Source of the DNA: a virus
Virus record (IMG/VR): IMGVR_UViG_3300028738_000080
Coordinates: 1 to 21,847 of that record
DNA length: 21,847 nucleotides
Reading direction: 5' to 3' (one strand)
A model generated the notes under the pieces. The model was not told the origin of the DNA. It saw nothing but the letters and a program-made list of their open reading frames with translations, and searched no databases. A program made the position numbers and the translations under genes. Positions 1 to 7,378 of this stretch are shown here, piece by piece (the stretch's first letter is position 1; the number at the start of each line of letters is the position of its first letter).

Positions 1-10
1 CTGACTGAAG

Positions 11-964
11 CTATTCATGGAGTAATTTTTTAATTAGATTTTTACTATTACAGTGCGATGCCCATCCTTTATAAGAGGCAATTGACTTTGCATTTCTTTT
101 TCTTTTTAGCATTCGGGCAAAATTCTGCTTGATACTCTTACGGAGTAAGGTATGCGTGTGGCGAAATACATAGCCTACAAAATCAATTCCCCGGACATCA
201 ACAGGGAATACCTGATAGTTTCCTTTCACGGTTAGTTTCAGCCTGTCATTCATATAGGTTCTGATTTCAGCAAGCAATTGGTGTAAATAAGGTTTACTGC
301 TGGAAAGGATTACAAGGTCATCGGCATACCGGAAGTAATATTTTACGCCTTTAACCTCCTTCATCCAGTGGTCGAAATAACTCAGGTAAAAATTGGCGAA
401 ATATTGGGAAAGATAGTTTCCGATCGGAAGGCCATCCGTGCTGTCAATCACTTCATCGAGCAACCAAAGCAGGTCATTATCCTTGATTTTTCGACGAAGC
501 AGCTGCTTGAGTATTTCATGATCAACATTCGGATAAAACTTCTTAATGTTTAGCTTCAGGCAGTACCCGGTATTTTCAACATTCTTTAAGGCATATTTTA
601 CTGCATTTGCCGCAGCATGAATGCCTTTCCCTTTGATGCAGGAATAAGTATCTGCCGTAAATGTTGACACAAATATTGGCTCCAGCACGTTCATTACAGC
701 GTGATGGGTGATCCTGTCAGGATAATAAGGCAACCGGAATATCAGACGCTCTTTGGGCTCAAAGATGGTGAACGTTGTATATTCAGATGTTTGATAGGTT
801 TTGTCCTTCAGCATTTCATGCAGTTTTTGAATATTTTCTTCCCGGTTCTGATCGTGCCCGATTACTCCAGGCTGTTTCGTTTTGCCTTTTCGGGCAATTT
901 CATCAGCCAATTGGAGGTTTTCGATGCTGTATATTTTCTCGTATAAATTGTTGATCCGTTTCAT
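11..964 (-). CDS. DGR-type reverse transcriptase with a motif-A Asp to Asn change
   Basis: 317 aa. In a DGR this enzyme copies the template-repeat RNA into cDNA, misreading adenines, and the cDNA replaces the variable repeats. Visible RT motifs: RLPYYPDRITHHAVM (about 77-91), CIKGKGIHAA (109-118), motif 4 GLPIGNYLSQ (178-187) with the SQ ending typical of DGR RTs (group II introns and retrons usually have SP), and the YADD box at 213-216. The motif-A segment reads CLKLNIKKFYPNVDHEIL, with Asn139 (codon AAC, plus-strand 548-550) where the first metal-binding Asp is expected, so activity is doubtful. The length is normal for the family. The gene is last on the minus strand after two target genes and the template, about 106 bp from the template. 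The stop codon is at 11-13. The assignment as a DGR RT is firm; whether it is active is not. Confidence 0.95.
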   Translation of the reverse strand: MKRINNLYEKIYSIENLQLADEIARKGKTKQPGVIGHDQNREENIQKLHEMLKDKTYQTSEYTTFTIFEPKERLIFRLPYYPDRITHHAVMNVLEPIFVSTFTADTYSCIKGKGIHAAANAVKYALKNVENTGYCLKLNIKKFYPNVDHEILKQLLRRKIKDNDLLWLLDEVIDSTDGLPIGNYLSQYFANFYLSYFDHWMKEVKGVKYYFRYADDLVILSSSKPYLHQLLAEIRTYMNDRLKLTVKGNYQVFPVDVRGIDFVGYVFRHTHTLLRKSIKQNFARMLKRKRNAKSIASYKGWASHCNSKNLIKKLLHE

Positions 965-1070
965 GCCTTTGCTTTTTTATGGTCGCTTTCTCCCGATTAC
1001 TCGGAATACCAACACCCATTGAAAATGATTTATTTTTTGCACTGTTGGCAAGGTCTACGCTGCCAGTATC

Positions 1071-1151
1071 GCATAGGTGAGAGCTGACATTCGTATTCGT
1101 GTTATCGTAGTTGTAATTCGAATTCGAAAAACTGAACCTGGAAGACAGAAC
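1071..1151 (-). repeat. DGR template repeat (TR)
   Basis: An 81-bp non-coding copy of the variable segment found in both neighbouring target genes. Read on the minus strand it has 22 adenines. VR1 differs from it at 13 positions and VR2 (79 bp aligned) at 14, and every difference is at a TR adenine. Read in the VR frame it encodes SSRFSFSNSN followed by Tyr/Asn/Thr codons, rich in AAC/AAT as expected of a template. The end nearest the RT (AGCTCTCACCTATGC) differs from both VRs in the same way and is the likely IMH* counterpart of the VR homing site. A small open frame across the TR is not believed to be a gene. Confidence 0.93.
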
Positions 1152-1183
1152 TAGCAGCAACGCAGCGTACAACCTTTTTTATT

Positions 1184-1591
1184 TTATTCCGGATAGAGGA
1201 AGTATTCCTGGTATTCCGCTTGGAACTTTTCGGCTATATACATGGCCTTTTCACTTGTATCAGTGCAAAGGCGAGAGCCGACAGTCGTATGCGTGTCAGC
1301 GTAGTAGCAAATCGAATCCGAAAAACCGAACCCGGAAGACAGAACCCTATACCAGGGATAGTATTTCCATTGCGAAGGTTTGCTCCAATCTGGACGCCAT
1401 CCGTTGTTAATTGCCTTGAAAATAATCAAGAGCTTATAGGCGTTGATGATTGGTTTTCTGAACTCTTCCGGGAGCATCGATACATCGGGCAATGCAGTTG
1501 TATCAATGTTTTCCTTCGTGCAGGCATCTTCAAACGATTTGATTGTTCTGAAATCAAATACAGGTTGGTTTTTTACTGATTTTTTGGCCAT
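1184..1591 (-). CDS. DGR target (variable) protein 1
   Basis: 135 aa. Residues 83-109 are encoded by VR1. The first 60 or so residues look helical and share FEDAC and KAIN-GW-PDWS with target protein 2. The C-terminal half has the SSGFGFSDS ... TTVGSRLC pattern of small DGR targets in Bacteroidota phages, where a C-type-lectin-like fold displays the variable residues (established for DGR targets in general, inferred here). Variable positions read I-C-Y-Y-A-D-T-H. No signal peptide or membrane segment is seen. The gene follows target 2 by 5 bp, and its stop is 32 bp before the TR. The display site (virion or cell surface) cannot be told from the sequence. Confidence 0.9.
   Translation of the reverse strand: MAKKSVKNQPVFDFRTIKSFEDACTKENIDTTALPDVSMLPEEFRKPIINAYKLLIIFKAINNGWRPDWSKPSQWKYYPWYRVLSSGFGFSDSICYYADTHTTVGSRLCTDTSEKAMYIAEKFQAEYQEYFLYPE
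1265..1345 (-). repeat. DGR variable repeat 1 (VR1)
   Basis: 81 bp aligned without gaps to the TR at 1071-1151. There are 13 substitutions, all where the TR coding strand has A. Eight of them are shared with VR2; five are private and lie in the central part (Ile-Cys-Tyr-Tyr-Ala-Asp-Thr-His). The presumed IMH end reads GGCTCTCGCCTTTGC on the coding strand. Confidence 0.93.
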
Positions 1592-1596
1592 GATTT

Positions 1597-2076
1597 TTAT
1601 TGTTTAATGGTTAGAAATTGTTCGTATATATCAATGAATTGCTTGGCAGCATAAGTGCATTTTTCCTTAGTTTCAAAGCAAAGGCGAGAGCCGACAGTCG
1701 TACTCGCGTTACCGAAGTCGTAAACCGAATCCGAAAAACCGAACCCGGAAGACAGATTGAAATATGGCCAGTATTTGTATTGATTGGAATTACTCCAATC
1801 TGGAGTCCAGCCCTGGTTAATTGCTTTTACAACAATTTTTGCCTTTTCATAATTGATGGTATCAGCATCAAGTCCGAGGCTGGCGAAGCGTTCATTGAAC
1901 TCTTCTTCAGTAGTTCCGCATTCTTCGCAGGCATCTGCAAAAGTTTTGATGTCTGTGTAGTCTCTTTTTTTGAAGTAATTTTCTCCAAAGGTTTCGATCA
2001 ATACTTTCTGAAACCACACTGGTGATTCCGGAAAAAGCTTTTTTGCTGTTGTTTTTTTAAGAGTTAATTCCATCAT
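1597..2076 (-). CDS. DGR target (variable) protein 2
   Basis: 159 aa from the ATG at 2076; an in-frame TTG at 2106 would add 10 residues. I prefer the ATG because a match to the Bacteroidota -7 element (TATATTTTG, minus strand, 2118-2126) would give a short leader to it. Homologous to target 1 along its length (IKTFADAC, KAINQGW-PDWS, KYWPYF, SSGFGFSDS, TTVGSRLCF). VR2 encodes about residues 107-133; variable positions read V-Y-D-F-G-N-A-S. The tail AAKQFIDIYEQFL matches the conserved end of such targets. First gene of the DGR cassette, so two recipients share one template. Confidence 0.88.
   Translation of the reverse strand: MMELTLKKTTAKKLFPESPVWFQKVLIETFGENYFKKRDYTDIKTFADACEECGTTEEEFNERFASLGLDADTINYEKAKIVVKAINQGWTPDWSNSNQYKYWPYFNLSSGFGFSDSVYDFGNASTTVGSRLCFETKEKCTYAAKQFIDIYEQFLTIKQ
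1678..1756 (-). repeat. DGR variable repeat 2 (VR2)
   Basis: 79 bp aligned without gaps to the TR. There are 14 substitutions, all at TR adenines; eight are identical to those in VR1 and six are private, in the central variable stretch. Homology stops one codon earlier at the 5' side than for VR1. Confidence 0.92.
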
Positions 2077-2158
2077 TTTTAAATGTGTTAAACTGTTAAT
2101 ATTCAATTATTTATTTTCAAAATATATACTTTTAAGTAAAAAAATAACTTGATAGTTT

Positions 2159-2386
2159 ACTTACCACACACCACACTTTAAAACATTGATAATCAATTAT
2201 GTTTTTTTTATGCATACCGTGTGGTAGGTTAGTGGTACGTTGTGGTAAGTAGGCAAAAAACGGCTACTTACCACATTTTTTCCTTTGGTGGCGCATGTTC
2301 TGGCGGTGTGGTAAGTGTGGTAAGTGAATTTTTATTTTTCATTTTTTCTTTGAGTTTTTTATATATTAGTGAATTAATAGATATGT
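2159..2386. other. Iteron cluster with AT-rich flank; putative phage replication origin
   Basis: The 280-bp gap between the DGR and the replication genes holds repeated GTGGTAAGT nonamers: exact copies at 2242-2250, 2308-2316 and 2317-2325 (the last two head to tail), inverted copies at 2159-2167 and 2266-2274, and near copies GTGGTAGGT at 2221-2229 and GTGGTACGT at 2232-2240. The 2221/2232/2242 copies are 10-11 bp apart, about one helical turn. From about 2326 to the VapE stop the sequence is very AT-rich, like an unwinding element. Iterons plus an AT-rich stretch beside replication genes suggest an origin; the role is inferred. Confidence 0.5.
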
Positions 2387-3628
2387 TTATAAAGAATCTA
2401 AATGACAGACATGGTAGGCATAAATCGAATCAATACCACGTCTTACTTTCTTCCGGTCAAAACCCAGTTGAGTCAGGGCACGGCCAATTGCTTCATTACT
2501 CATCGATCCTCGGTCCTCCGACCGTATAAGCTTCTTTTCAATCATGCAGTTTAAAACCTCGTTGGCTTGCATCCATTCACCCTCGCCATTGATGGGTTTG
2601 CGGAAATACATGCGGATATACTTTGTACACGATGTTTCCACCCGGTACCGCTCGTTTATCATCCTGAATTCTTCCCAGTCCGACTGGTGCCAGGTATAAT
2701 CAAAATCCTGTTCCATCAGCGTGACGGCTTCTGCCCACAGCTGGTCCACGTCAACCTTCATACTATACTCCTGGTTAATCGATTCGAGTTCTATCACCAG
2801 CCATCGGCGATATCCCATTCCTGAAGTAATGAAACCACCCATTTCAGGTGTTTTATTCGAGGTAAAACATCCAGATCCCAGGCGGGGCATTTCTTTGGGA
2901 AAAGGATCCCGGGGCAAAAGCACTTGTATTGTACTTTGCGACGATACTTTCTTCAAAATCTCATTCGATCGCTTGGTTACTCCAACCAGTTCGTCAAACA
3001 GAATCATCATATTTTGAGCAAAAGCGGTCTCCACATCAAACTTATTGATATCATCCTTCGATATGGCCAGGTATGGACGAAGTACCGGTGGCATCAAAAA
3101 TTCAAAAAAGAAAGTTTTGCCTATTCCTTCATCCTGATGGACCAGTCCTAAAAACACTGAATTTGCAATGCTTTTCATAGCGCAGGCCACGGTGGCCACC
3201 AACCACTTTTTTAAGTAACTGTAAAACCTGATCTTATAATAATCCCTGCCCTGATCGCCATATTCCCTGATGCTCAGGTGAGCGGCCAACAGGTCGATAT
3301 GACTGACCCCTTTCCATTTTTCCCGAAGGCTTTCAAAATATTCGGTCACCGGGTTATAAGTAGTCATGTAGTTGGGCGATCTGAGCAGCTTTCTGAGTAC
3401 CGTATCCGAGCACTGAACGCCTTCTTCAATCATGTGGATAGATATTTCCTCCCAGGTCACTCCGTACTCAAATCGCTTGCTTTTGGGCTTAATTACCGCC
3501 CTGTTTGGGTTCGGATCGAAACGGTTAACCCGTATTTCGTAATTTTCTGAAAGAAATGCTCTGACCTCGTCAATCTTATTTTGCGAGCTTACTCTTGATT
3601 CAGTCTTTAGAGAGGATATTTTAGCCAT
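2387..3628 (-). CDS. VapE/VirE-like superfamily III-type ATPase (phage replication helicase)
   Basis: 413 aa. Resembles virulence-associated E proteins, which act as primase-coupled helicases in phages and islands. Walker A is GLVHQDEGIGKT (161-172), Walker B MMILFDEL (207-214), a polar sensor FTSNKT (about 255-260), and a paired Arg GYRRW (272-276) as in other VapE proteins. The C-terminal part (about 330-413: YFRKPINGEGEW, SMSNEAIGRALTQLGF) looks like the winged-helix/DUF3874-type tail of Bacteroidota members. There is no N-terminal primase domain. It is the last gene of the replication block, next to the putative origin. ATG start at 3628; the preceding 58 bp are non-coding. Confidence 0.85.
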   Translation of the reverse strand: MAKISSLKTESRVSSQNKIDEVRAFLSENYEIRVNRFDPNPNRAVIKPKSKRFEYGVTWEEISIHMIEEGVQCSDTVLRKLLRSPNYMTTYNPVTEYFESLREKWKGVSHIDLLAAHLSIREYGDQGRDYYKIRFYSYLKKWLVATVACAMKSIANSVFLGLVHQDEGIGKTFFFEFLMPPVLRPYLAISKDDINKFDVETAFAQNMMILFDELVGVTKRSNEILKKVSSQSTIQVLLPRDPFPKEMPRLGSGCFTSNKTPEMGGFITSGMGYRRWLVIELESINQEYSMKVDVDQLWAEAVTLMEQDFDYTWHQSDWEEFRMINERYRVETSCTKYIRMYFRKPINGEGEWMQANEVLNCMIEKKLIRSEDRGSMSNEAIGRALTQLGFDRKKVRRGIDSIYAYHVCHLDSL

Positions 3629-3686
3629 GGTATAGTATAAGTTTCAAATTTTAAGTTCAAGGGTTCATGTTGTGGGTGCGATAATG

Positions 3687-4022
3687 CTAATCGTTGTCAT
3701 CATCCTCCCAAAGTTTCCTTGAATATTGTACTACTGGTTCTTTCAATGCCAGAAGTTTCTTTTGCATCTCCTTAATATCCCACGAATCAATAGGCTTTGA
3801 GGTAATCATTTCAGCCATTTGGAACATCACTTCTTCAGTTACCGGATTGATAGCGTAAATTGCTGAAGGATTGAGAAGTCGTGTAAACTTCGGTTGTTGT
3901 GTCGTTTCAGGAACATCGACCCTTACAAATGTTGCAACTCCAATATTTTGTTCTGTAACCTTTCCGGCCATTTTAGTATGACCAAATAATTCAACTACTG
4001 CATTTAATTCAAATTTTTCCAT
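3687..4022 (-). CDS. Small conserved phage protein between dnaB and vapE
   Basis: 111 aa (MEKFELNAVVELFG...) ending in the acidic EDDDND. The frame stays open 21 codons upstream to 4085, but that part is translated 9-bp leader repeat (ELRRLRSLRSLK) and overlaps the end of dnaB, so I place the start at the ATG at 4022. I recognise the type (a small protein often next to replication genes in Bacteroidota prophages) but no function. No membrane segment; about 70 residues look like a beta-rich domain, followed by a helical tail. Position between two helicase genes suggests a replication accessory role, which is inference. Confidence 0.75.
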   Translation of the reverse strand: MEKFELNAVVELFGHTKMAGKVTEQNIGVATFVRVDVPETTQQPKFTRLLNPSAIYAINPVTEEVMFQMAEMITSKPIDSWDIKEMQKKLLALKEPVVQYSRKLWEDDDND

Positions 4023-4043
4023 GATTATTAATTTTATGTTTTT

Positions 4044-4073
4044 TAAACTCCTTAAACTCCTTAACCTCCTTAA
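4044..4073. repeat. 9-bp-period leader repeat
   Basis: On the minus strand it reads AAGGAGGTT, AAGGAGTTT, AAGGAGTTT in tandem, period 9. It overlaps the dnaB stop codon and runs toward the start of the next gene at 4022. Confidence 0.7.
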
Positions 4074-5506
4074 TTCCCTATCCACTCATCAGGATCTACA
4101 CTCCCTTTAGCGCTGTCAAAAATCTGCGAGAAGTCCGTGCTCTTCTTACACGTAATAGTCCTCAGATCTCCCTCCCTGTTCTTGGCAATTACCAGCTGAA
4201 TAATGTTCTTGATTGAATTTCCGGCTTCATCCACCCCGTCCTTGTCGTAATATTCCGGTCTCCACGGGAAAATCACCATATCGGCATCCTGCTCGATAGC
4301 ACCCGATTCGCGTAAATCAGATAACATAGGGGTTTTATCCTGGCGGCTTTCAACGCCTCGATTCAACTGGCACAGCAATATCACCGGCACATTGGTCTCT
4401 TTGGCCAGCTTCTTCAGCGATCGGCTGATCTCGGCCACTTCCCGTTCCCTATTCTTCTGTCCATAGCCATTCTCCTGGGGCGACTCCACCAGCTGCAGGT
4501 AATCAATCACAATCAGCTGACATTCTCCCCTTCTGGCTTTGTTGCGTGCCACTGCCGAAATATACCTGACATTAGCCGAGGCAGTATCGTCGATGTAAAT
4601 GGGTAGATTTTCCAGTTCTGTTATAGATTTATGATAGGCATCCCAGTCAATTCCGGTCATCTTTCCCGATTTCATATTATCCTGATCGATGCCACCATTA
4701 CCTAAAATTAACCTCTGGCTTAATCGGGTATCCTTCATCTCAAGCGAGAAAATACACACCGATGCACGACTTTTAGCCGCGAATTTCGAAAAGTGAAGTG
4801 CAAAAGCCGTCTTACCCATACCCGGCCTGGCTGCTATCACGATTAAATCCGATGGCTGCCATCCATAAATGGCCCGGTTCAGATCGGCCAACCCGGTGGG
4901 TATTCCTGCCATTTCACCCCGCTGGGCTTTCTCGGCCCGTTCCACTACCTCCCGGGTAGTTTCCTTCATCACCTCGCGGATATGGCGCATGCCGGTCTTA
5001 CCTGCCATCAGGTCATCGATCGCCTGCGTATTCATCGAATAACACATCTCTGCTTCGTCAAAATTATCCTGGTAGCTCAGCGAGATGATTTCCGAACATC
5101 GGCGGATCATTTCCCTTAAAACATATTTTTCATAAATGATCCGTGCGTGTTGTTCGATGTGTGCTGCGCTGGCAATGCGCGAAGTAAGCTGTGTGATGGC
5201 CAGTGGACCGCCAACTTCTTCGAGTAAATTCAGCTGGCGTAATTCCTGGGTAATGGTTAGTAAGTCGGTCGTTTTTCCGGTCGAAACCATCTTATCAATG
5301 ACTTCGAAAATCACCTGGTGTGTATTTTTGTAAAACATTTCGCCTGTCAGCAGGTTCGAAATCTTGTGATAGGCATCCCGCTCCAGAAGCATGGCGCCAA
5401 GCACCACCTCTTCAAGTTCAATAACCTGTGGCGGTACCTTGCCAAAAGCGGCATCTATCTGATTAGGCAAGTTTGAATACGGTTGGTTTTTTTTCTTCTG
5501 GTCCAT
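4070..5506 (-). CDS. dnaB: Replicative DNA helicase, DnaB family
   Basis: 478 aa. Hexameric 5'-3' helicase that unwinds the fork and recruits primase. The N-terminal helical domain spans about 25-130 (ELEEVVLGAMLLERDA). The RecA-like domain has Walker A ARPGMGKT (226-233), IFSLEM (252-257), Walker B LIVIDYLQLV (331-340), LLCQLNRGVESR (377-388) and the DLRESGAIEQDAD block (397-409). All main motifs are intact and the length is normal, so a functional phage-encoded helicase is likely. Its first 44 bp overlap the preceding gene (stop at 5463), suggesting coupled translation. It precedes a small conserved gene and the VapE-like ATPase. Confidence 0.96.
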   Translation of the reverse strand: MDQKKKNQPYSNLPNQIDAAFGKVPPQVIELEEVVLGAMLLERDAYHKISNLLTGEMFYKNTHQVIFEVIDKMVSTGKTTDLLTITQELRQLNLLEEVGGPLAITQLTSRIASAAHIEQHARIIYEKYVLREMIRRCSEIISLSYQDNFDEAEMCYSMNTQAIDDLMAGKTGMRHIREVMKETTREVVERAEKAQRGEMAGIPTGLADLNRAIYGWQPSDLIVIAARPGMGKTAFALHFSKFAAKSRASVCIFSLEMKDTRLSQRLILGNGGIDQDNMKSGKMTGIDWDAYHKSITELENLPIYIDDTASANVRYISAVARNKARRGECQLIVIDYLQLVESPQENGYGQKNREREVAEISRSLKKLAKETNVPVILLCQLNRGVESRQDKTPMLSDLRESGAIEQDADMVIFPWRPEYYDKDGVDEAGNSIKNIIQLVIAKNREGDLRTITCKKSTDFSQIFDSAKGSVDPDEWIGN

Positions 5507-5945
5507 TATTGAGTAAATTATTGGTTATTAATTCTTCTTCCTTTACCACGTAAAAGTTAGGATTACGTTTATACATGGCATATTCCAGGTACTTCACTGC
5601 CGTTTTTGGATTGTTATCCGTAATCTCTTTCAGCCTTTTCAGCGCCATCACCTCCGATCGGCTCTTGATCCACTGTCCGTGCTGCTCCTGAAGATATTCC
5701 TTCCAGAATTTCCAGGTCGATAAAAACTCCGGATCATTCCATGGCTCTTTCACTTCCACTGCCTTCATGGGTGAAATAAACCCATCGAAATTATTCCACG
5801 ACTTCTTAAATTTATCCCAGGATTTCTTCATTTTATTCTCGGCCTTAAAGAAGCTTACCGATTGAGGAAGCATTACAAGAAGCTCCTCCATAGCCTCCTG
5901 TAAATTGCGGACATCAGTGCCCATTTGGTCCCATTCTTCTTGCAT
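5463..5945 (-). CDS. Putative replication accessory protein (possible helicase loader)
   Basis: 160 aa, charged and largely helical. The central segment FWKEYLQEQHGQWIKSRSEV (about 81-100), followed by ALKRLKEIT and a MYKRNPNFYVV end, resembles the C-terminal part of phage DnaD/DnaT-like loaders, but the match is by eye and weak. It overlaps the dnaB start by 44 bp, so the two are probably translated together, which fits a partner of DnaB. ATG start at 5945, after a TGATTAA-type leader repeat. No membrane segment. Confidence 0.7.
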   Translation of the reverse strand: MQEEWDQMGTDVRNLQEAMEELLVMLPQSVSFFKAENKMKKSWDKFKKSWNNFDGFISPMKAVEVKEPWNDPEFLSTWKFWKEYLQEQHGQWIKSRSEVMALKRLKEITDNNPKTAVKYLEYAMYKRNPNFYVVKEEELITNNLLNNGPEEKKPTVFKLA

Positions 5946-5957
5946 AGTGTTTCTGTT

Positions 5958-6013
5958 TTAATCAGATTAATCATTTAATCAGGTTAATCATAACTTGTCC
6001 CGATCCCTCGGGA
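5958..6013. repeat. TGATTAA-type leader repeat plus hairpin
   Basis: The minus strand has four TGATTAA units about 9 bp apart at 5958-5993. Next to them TCCCGA-TCCC-TCGGGA (5998-6013) forms a perfect 6-bp stem just after the stop codon of the DUF5131 gene. No T-run follows, so it is not a clear terminator. Confidence 0.55.
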
Positions 6014-6015
6014 GT

Positions 6016-6933
6016 TCAGACTATTTTCGGCCACTCCTTAAACTCCTCCCCATCCAGTATATCACCGGCAGTTTTGCGACCAACACGAAACATTGTGTTA
6101 GTGGAGTAAGAATACCCAACCTCAATAGATCTCTTTGATTTAAAATATTGATCTTCATTAGTATGATCCATTGGCAACCATTCCCCCCATTGCTTAAAAA
6201 AGAATGCTGTCCCTGCCTTCTTACACTGATTCCTGATCGATCTCACCCAATCCGGGTGCAACGGCCTTGCCTTCGATCCTGATTCACCTCCGCAGATAAT
6301 CCAGTTAATCCCTTCATTATACCAAGCGATAAAACTCTTTTTACCATTAACATCTACAATCATATTAAACTCATCAAAATCTATTGGCCCCAGCATTGGC
6401 TCAATACTCACAAACCTTTTGGCTGCTTTTATCTGAAGAAGTATTGGAATCCGTTTATTCGCCATCTCCTGGTTCTCAGCTGTTACTCCCAGCCATACAT
6501 TTTCAGGAAAATCACCGGTCATTTTATCTTTAATATTCTCCGGCCGTTTGGTCAGAATAATAAAAAGGTGTTGCGGACATTGCCTGATTACCTGCATTAC
6601 CTGGTTAATCCAGTTGCAAGGCACATTTTTATGAAACAAATCACTCATCGAGCAAACGAATATCATCCGTGGCGATTTCCATTGAAGCGGATTGTCAATG
6701 TGGTCGGTATTCAGGCAGGTATGTCCATTCCAACCTTGTTTATTGACAACATTACTATAAGCATAGTAAGTTTCACTTTTGCTCTTCTCAAGCATATATG
6801 GGATCCGCATGGCCATCTTCTCAGCATAACAATTATCACAACCCGGGCTTACCTTCGAACATCCCACAATCGGGTTCCATGTTTCCGGCCGGTATCCCGG
6901 CATATTCAACCATGATATTTTATGTTCTTTCAT
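6016..6933 (-). CDS. DUF5131 / phage Gp37-Gp68 family protein
   Basis: 305 aa. Opens with TWNPIVGCSKVSPGCDNCYA: the three Cys (25, 32, 35) in the CxxxSxGCxxCYA arrangement define the family and resemble a metal or iron-sulfur site. Other family motifs are VCSMSDLFH, ILTKRPEN, VWLGVTAEN, SIEPMLGPI, IICGGESG-ARP and FFFKQWGEW near the end. The family is common in phages and its biochemistry is not settled; a radical-SAM-like role has been considered because of the Cys cluster. The start overlaps the stop of the glycosylase-like gene (ATGA), so the two are translationally coupled. Confidence 0.9.
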   Translation of the reverse strand: MKEHKISWLNMPGYRPETWNPIVGCSKVSPGCDNCYAEKMAMRIPYMLEKSKSETYYAYSNVVNKQGWNGHTCLNTDHIDNPLQWKSPRMIFVCSMSDLFHKNVPCNWINQVMQVIRQCPQHLFIILTKRPENIKDKMTGDFPENVWLGVTAENQEMANKRIPILLQIKAAKRFVSIEPMLGPIDFDEFNMIVDVNGKKSFIAWYNEGINWIICGGESGSKARPLHPDWVRSIRNQCKKAGTAFFFKQWGEWLPMDHTNEDQYFKSKRSIEVGYSYSTNTMFRVGRKTAGDILDGEEFKEWPKIV

Positions 6934-7313
6934 TTTAAGAGTTTAAGTATGTTTGCCGTAGTTTTAGATACATAATCATCTATTTCAATGTGACTTCTTT
7001 TACTTGCTGGATGTGCTATTTTTAAAGTTCTTGGAATATCAGATAAAAAGTTTCTATGAATCCAGGCACCAAGGAGAATAATTATATCCCAGTCTTCCGG
7101 GTGATTCTTATCGTGCCAATCTATTCTTAATTTACATATTTCAATTAAGTCAGTTGGCAAGTATTCTACATCACACAGGTTCGTTTTTAGGCATTCGTAT
7201 GGCCGCAACTGTTTGATAATACGATCTATTAACTTTCCCGACTTAGTGCTACTGCACAATGGCATCTTACCAGGCTTATTGTGCATTCCTACAAAAATGA
7301 TTCTTGGTCCCAT
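6930..7313 (-). CDS. Uracil-DNA glycosylase superfamily-like protein
   Basis: 127 aa from the ATG at 7313; an in-frame TTG at 7322 would add three residues. The N-terminus IIFVGMHNKPGKMPLC matches motif A of the family 4/5-like UDG group (VGxxPG...PLC), followed by SGKLIDRII. LKIAHPASKRSH near residues 97-108 fits the C-terminal HP(S/A) motif B. The domain is short compared with typical enzymes of about 200 aa. It lacks the Cys ligands of family 4 UDGs, so it may be a diverged nucleic-acid binding or base-excision protein. Its stop overlaps the DUF5131 start by 4 nt. Confidence 0.65.
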   Translation of the reverse strand: MGPRIIFVGMHNKPGKMPLCSSTKSGKLIDRIIKQLRPYECLKTNLCDVEYLPTDLIEICKLRIDWHDKNHPEDWDIIILLGAWIHRNFLSDIPRTLKIAHPASKRSHIEIDDYVSKTTANILKLLK

Positions 7314-7332
7314 CTGATTCAATTTGGTTCAT

Positions 7333-7372
7333 CTTAATCTCCTTAAACTCCTTAATGACCTTAATCTCCTTA
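7333..7372. repeat. 9-bp-period leader repeat
   Basis: The minus strand reads AAGGAGATT, AAGGTCATT, AAGGAGTTT, AAGGAGATT: four tandem units of exactly 9 bp filling the gap between the HD gene stop (7379) and the glycosylase-like gene start. Confidence 0.75.
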
Positions 7373-7378
7373 CCCTCT

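Noticed and set aside
903-1172. 89-residue open frame across the DGR template
   Set aside because: It reads the TR and spacer. The RT start overlaps its end and it has no independent start context; the TR explains its Asn/Tyr-rich text.
1220-2025. Plus-strand open frames opposite the two target genes
   Set aside because: They are antisense shadows of the VR-bearing genes.
4023-4085. N-terminal extension of the small gene between dnaB and vapE
   Set aside because: It translates the 9-bp leader repeat and overlaps dnaB; the ATG at 4022 is simpler.
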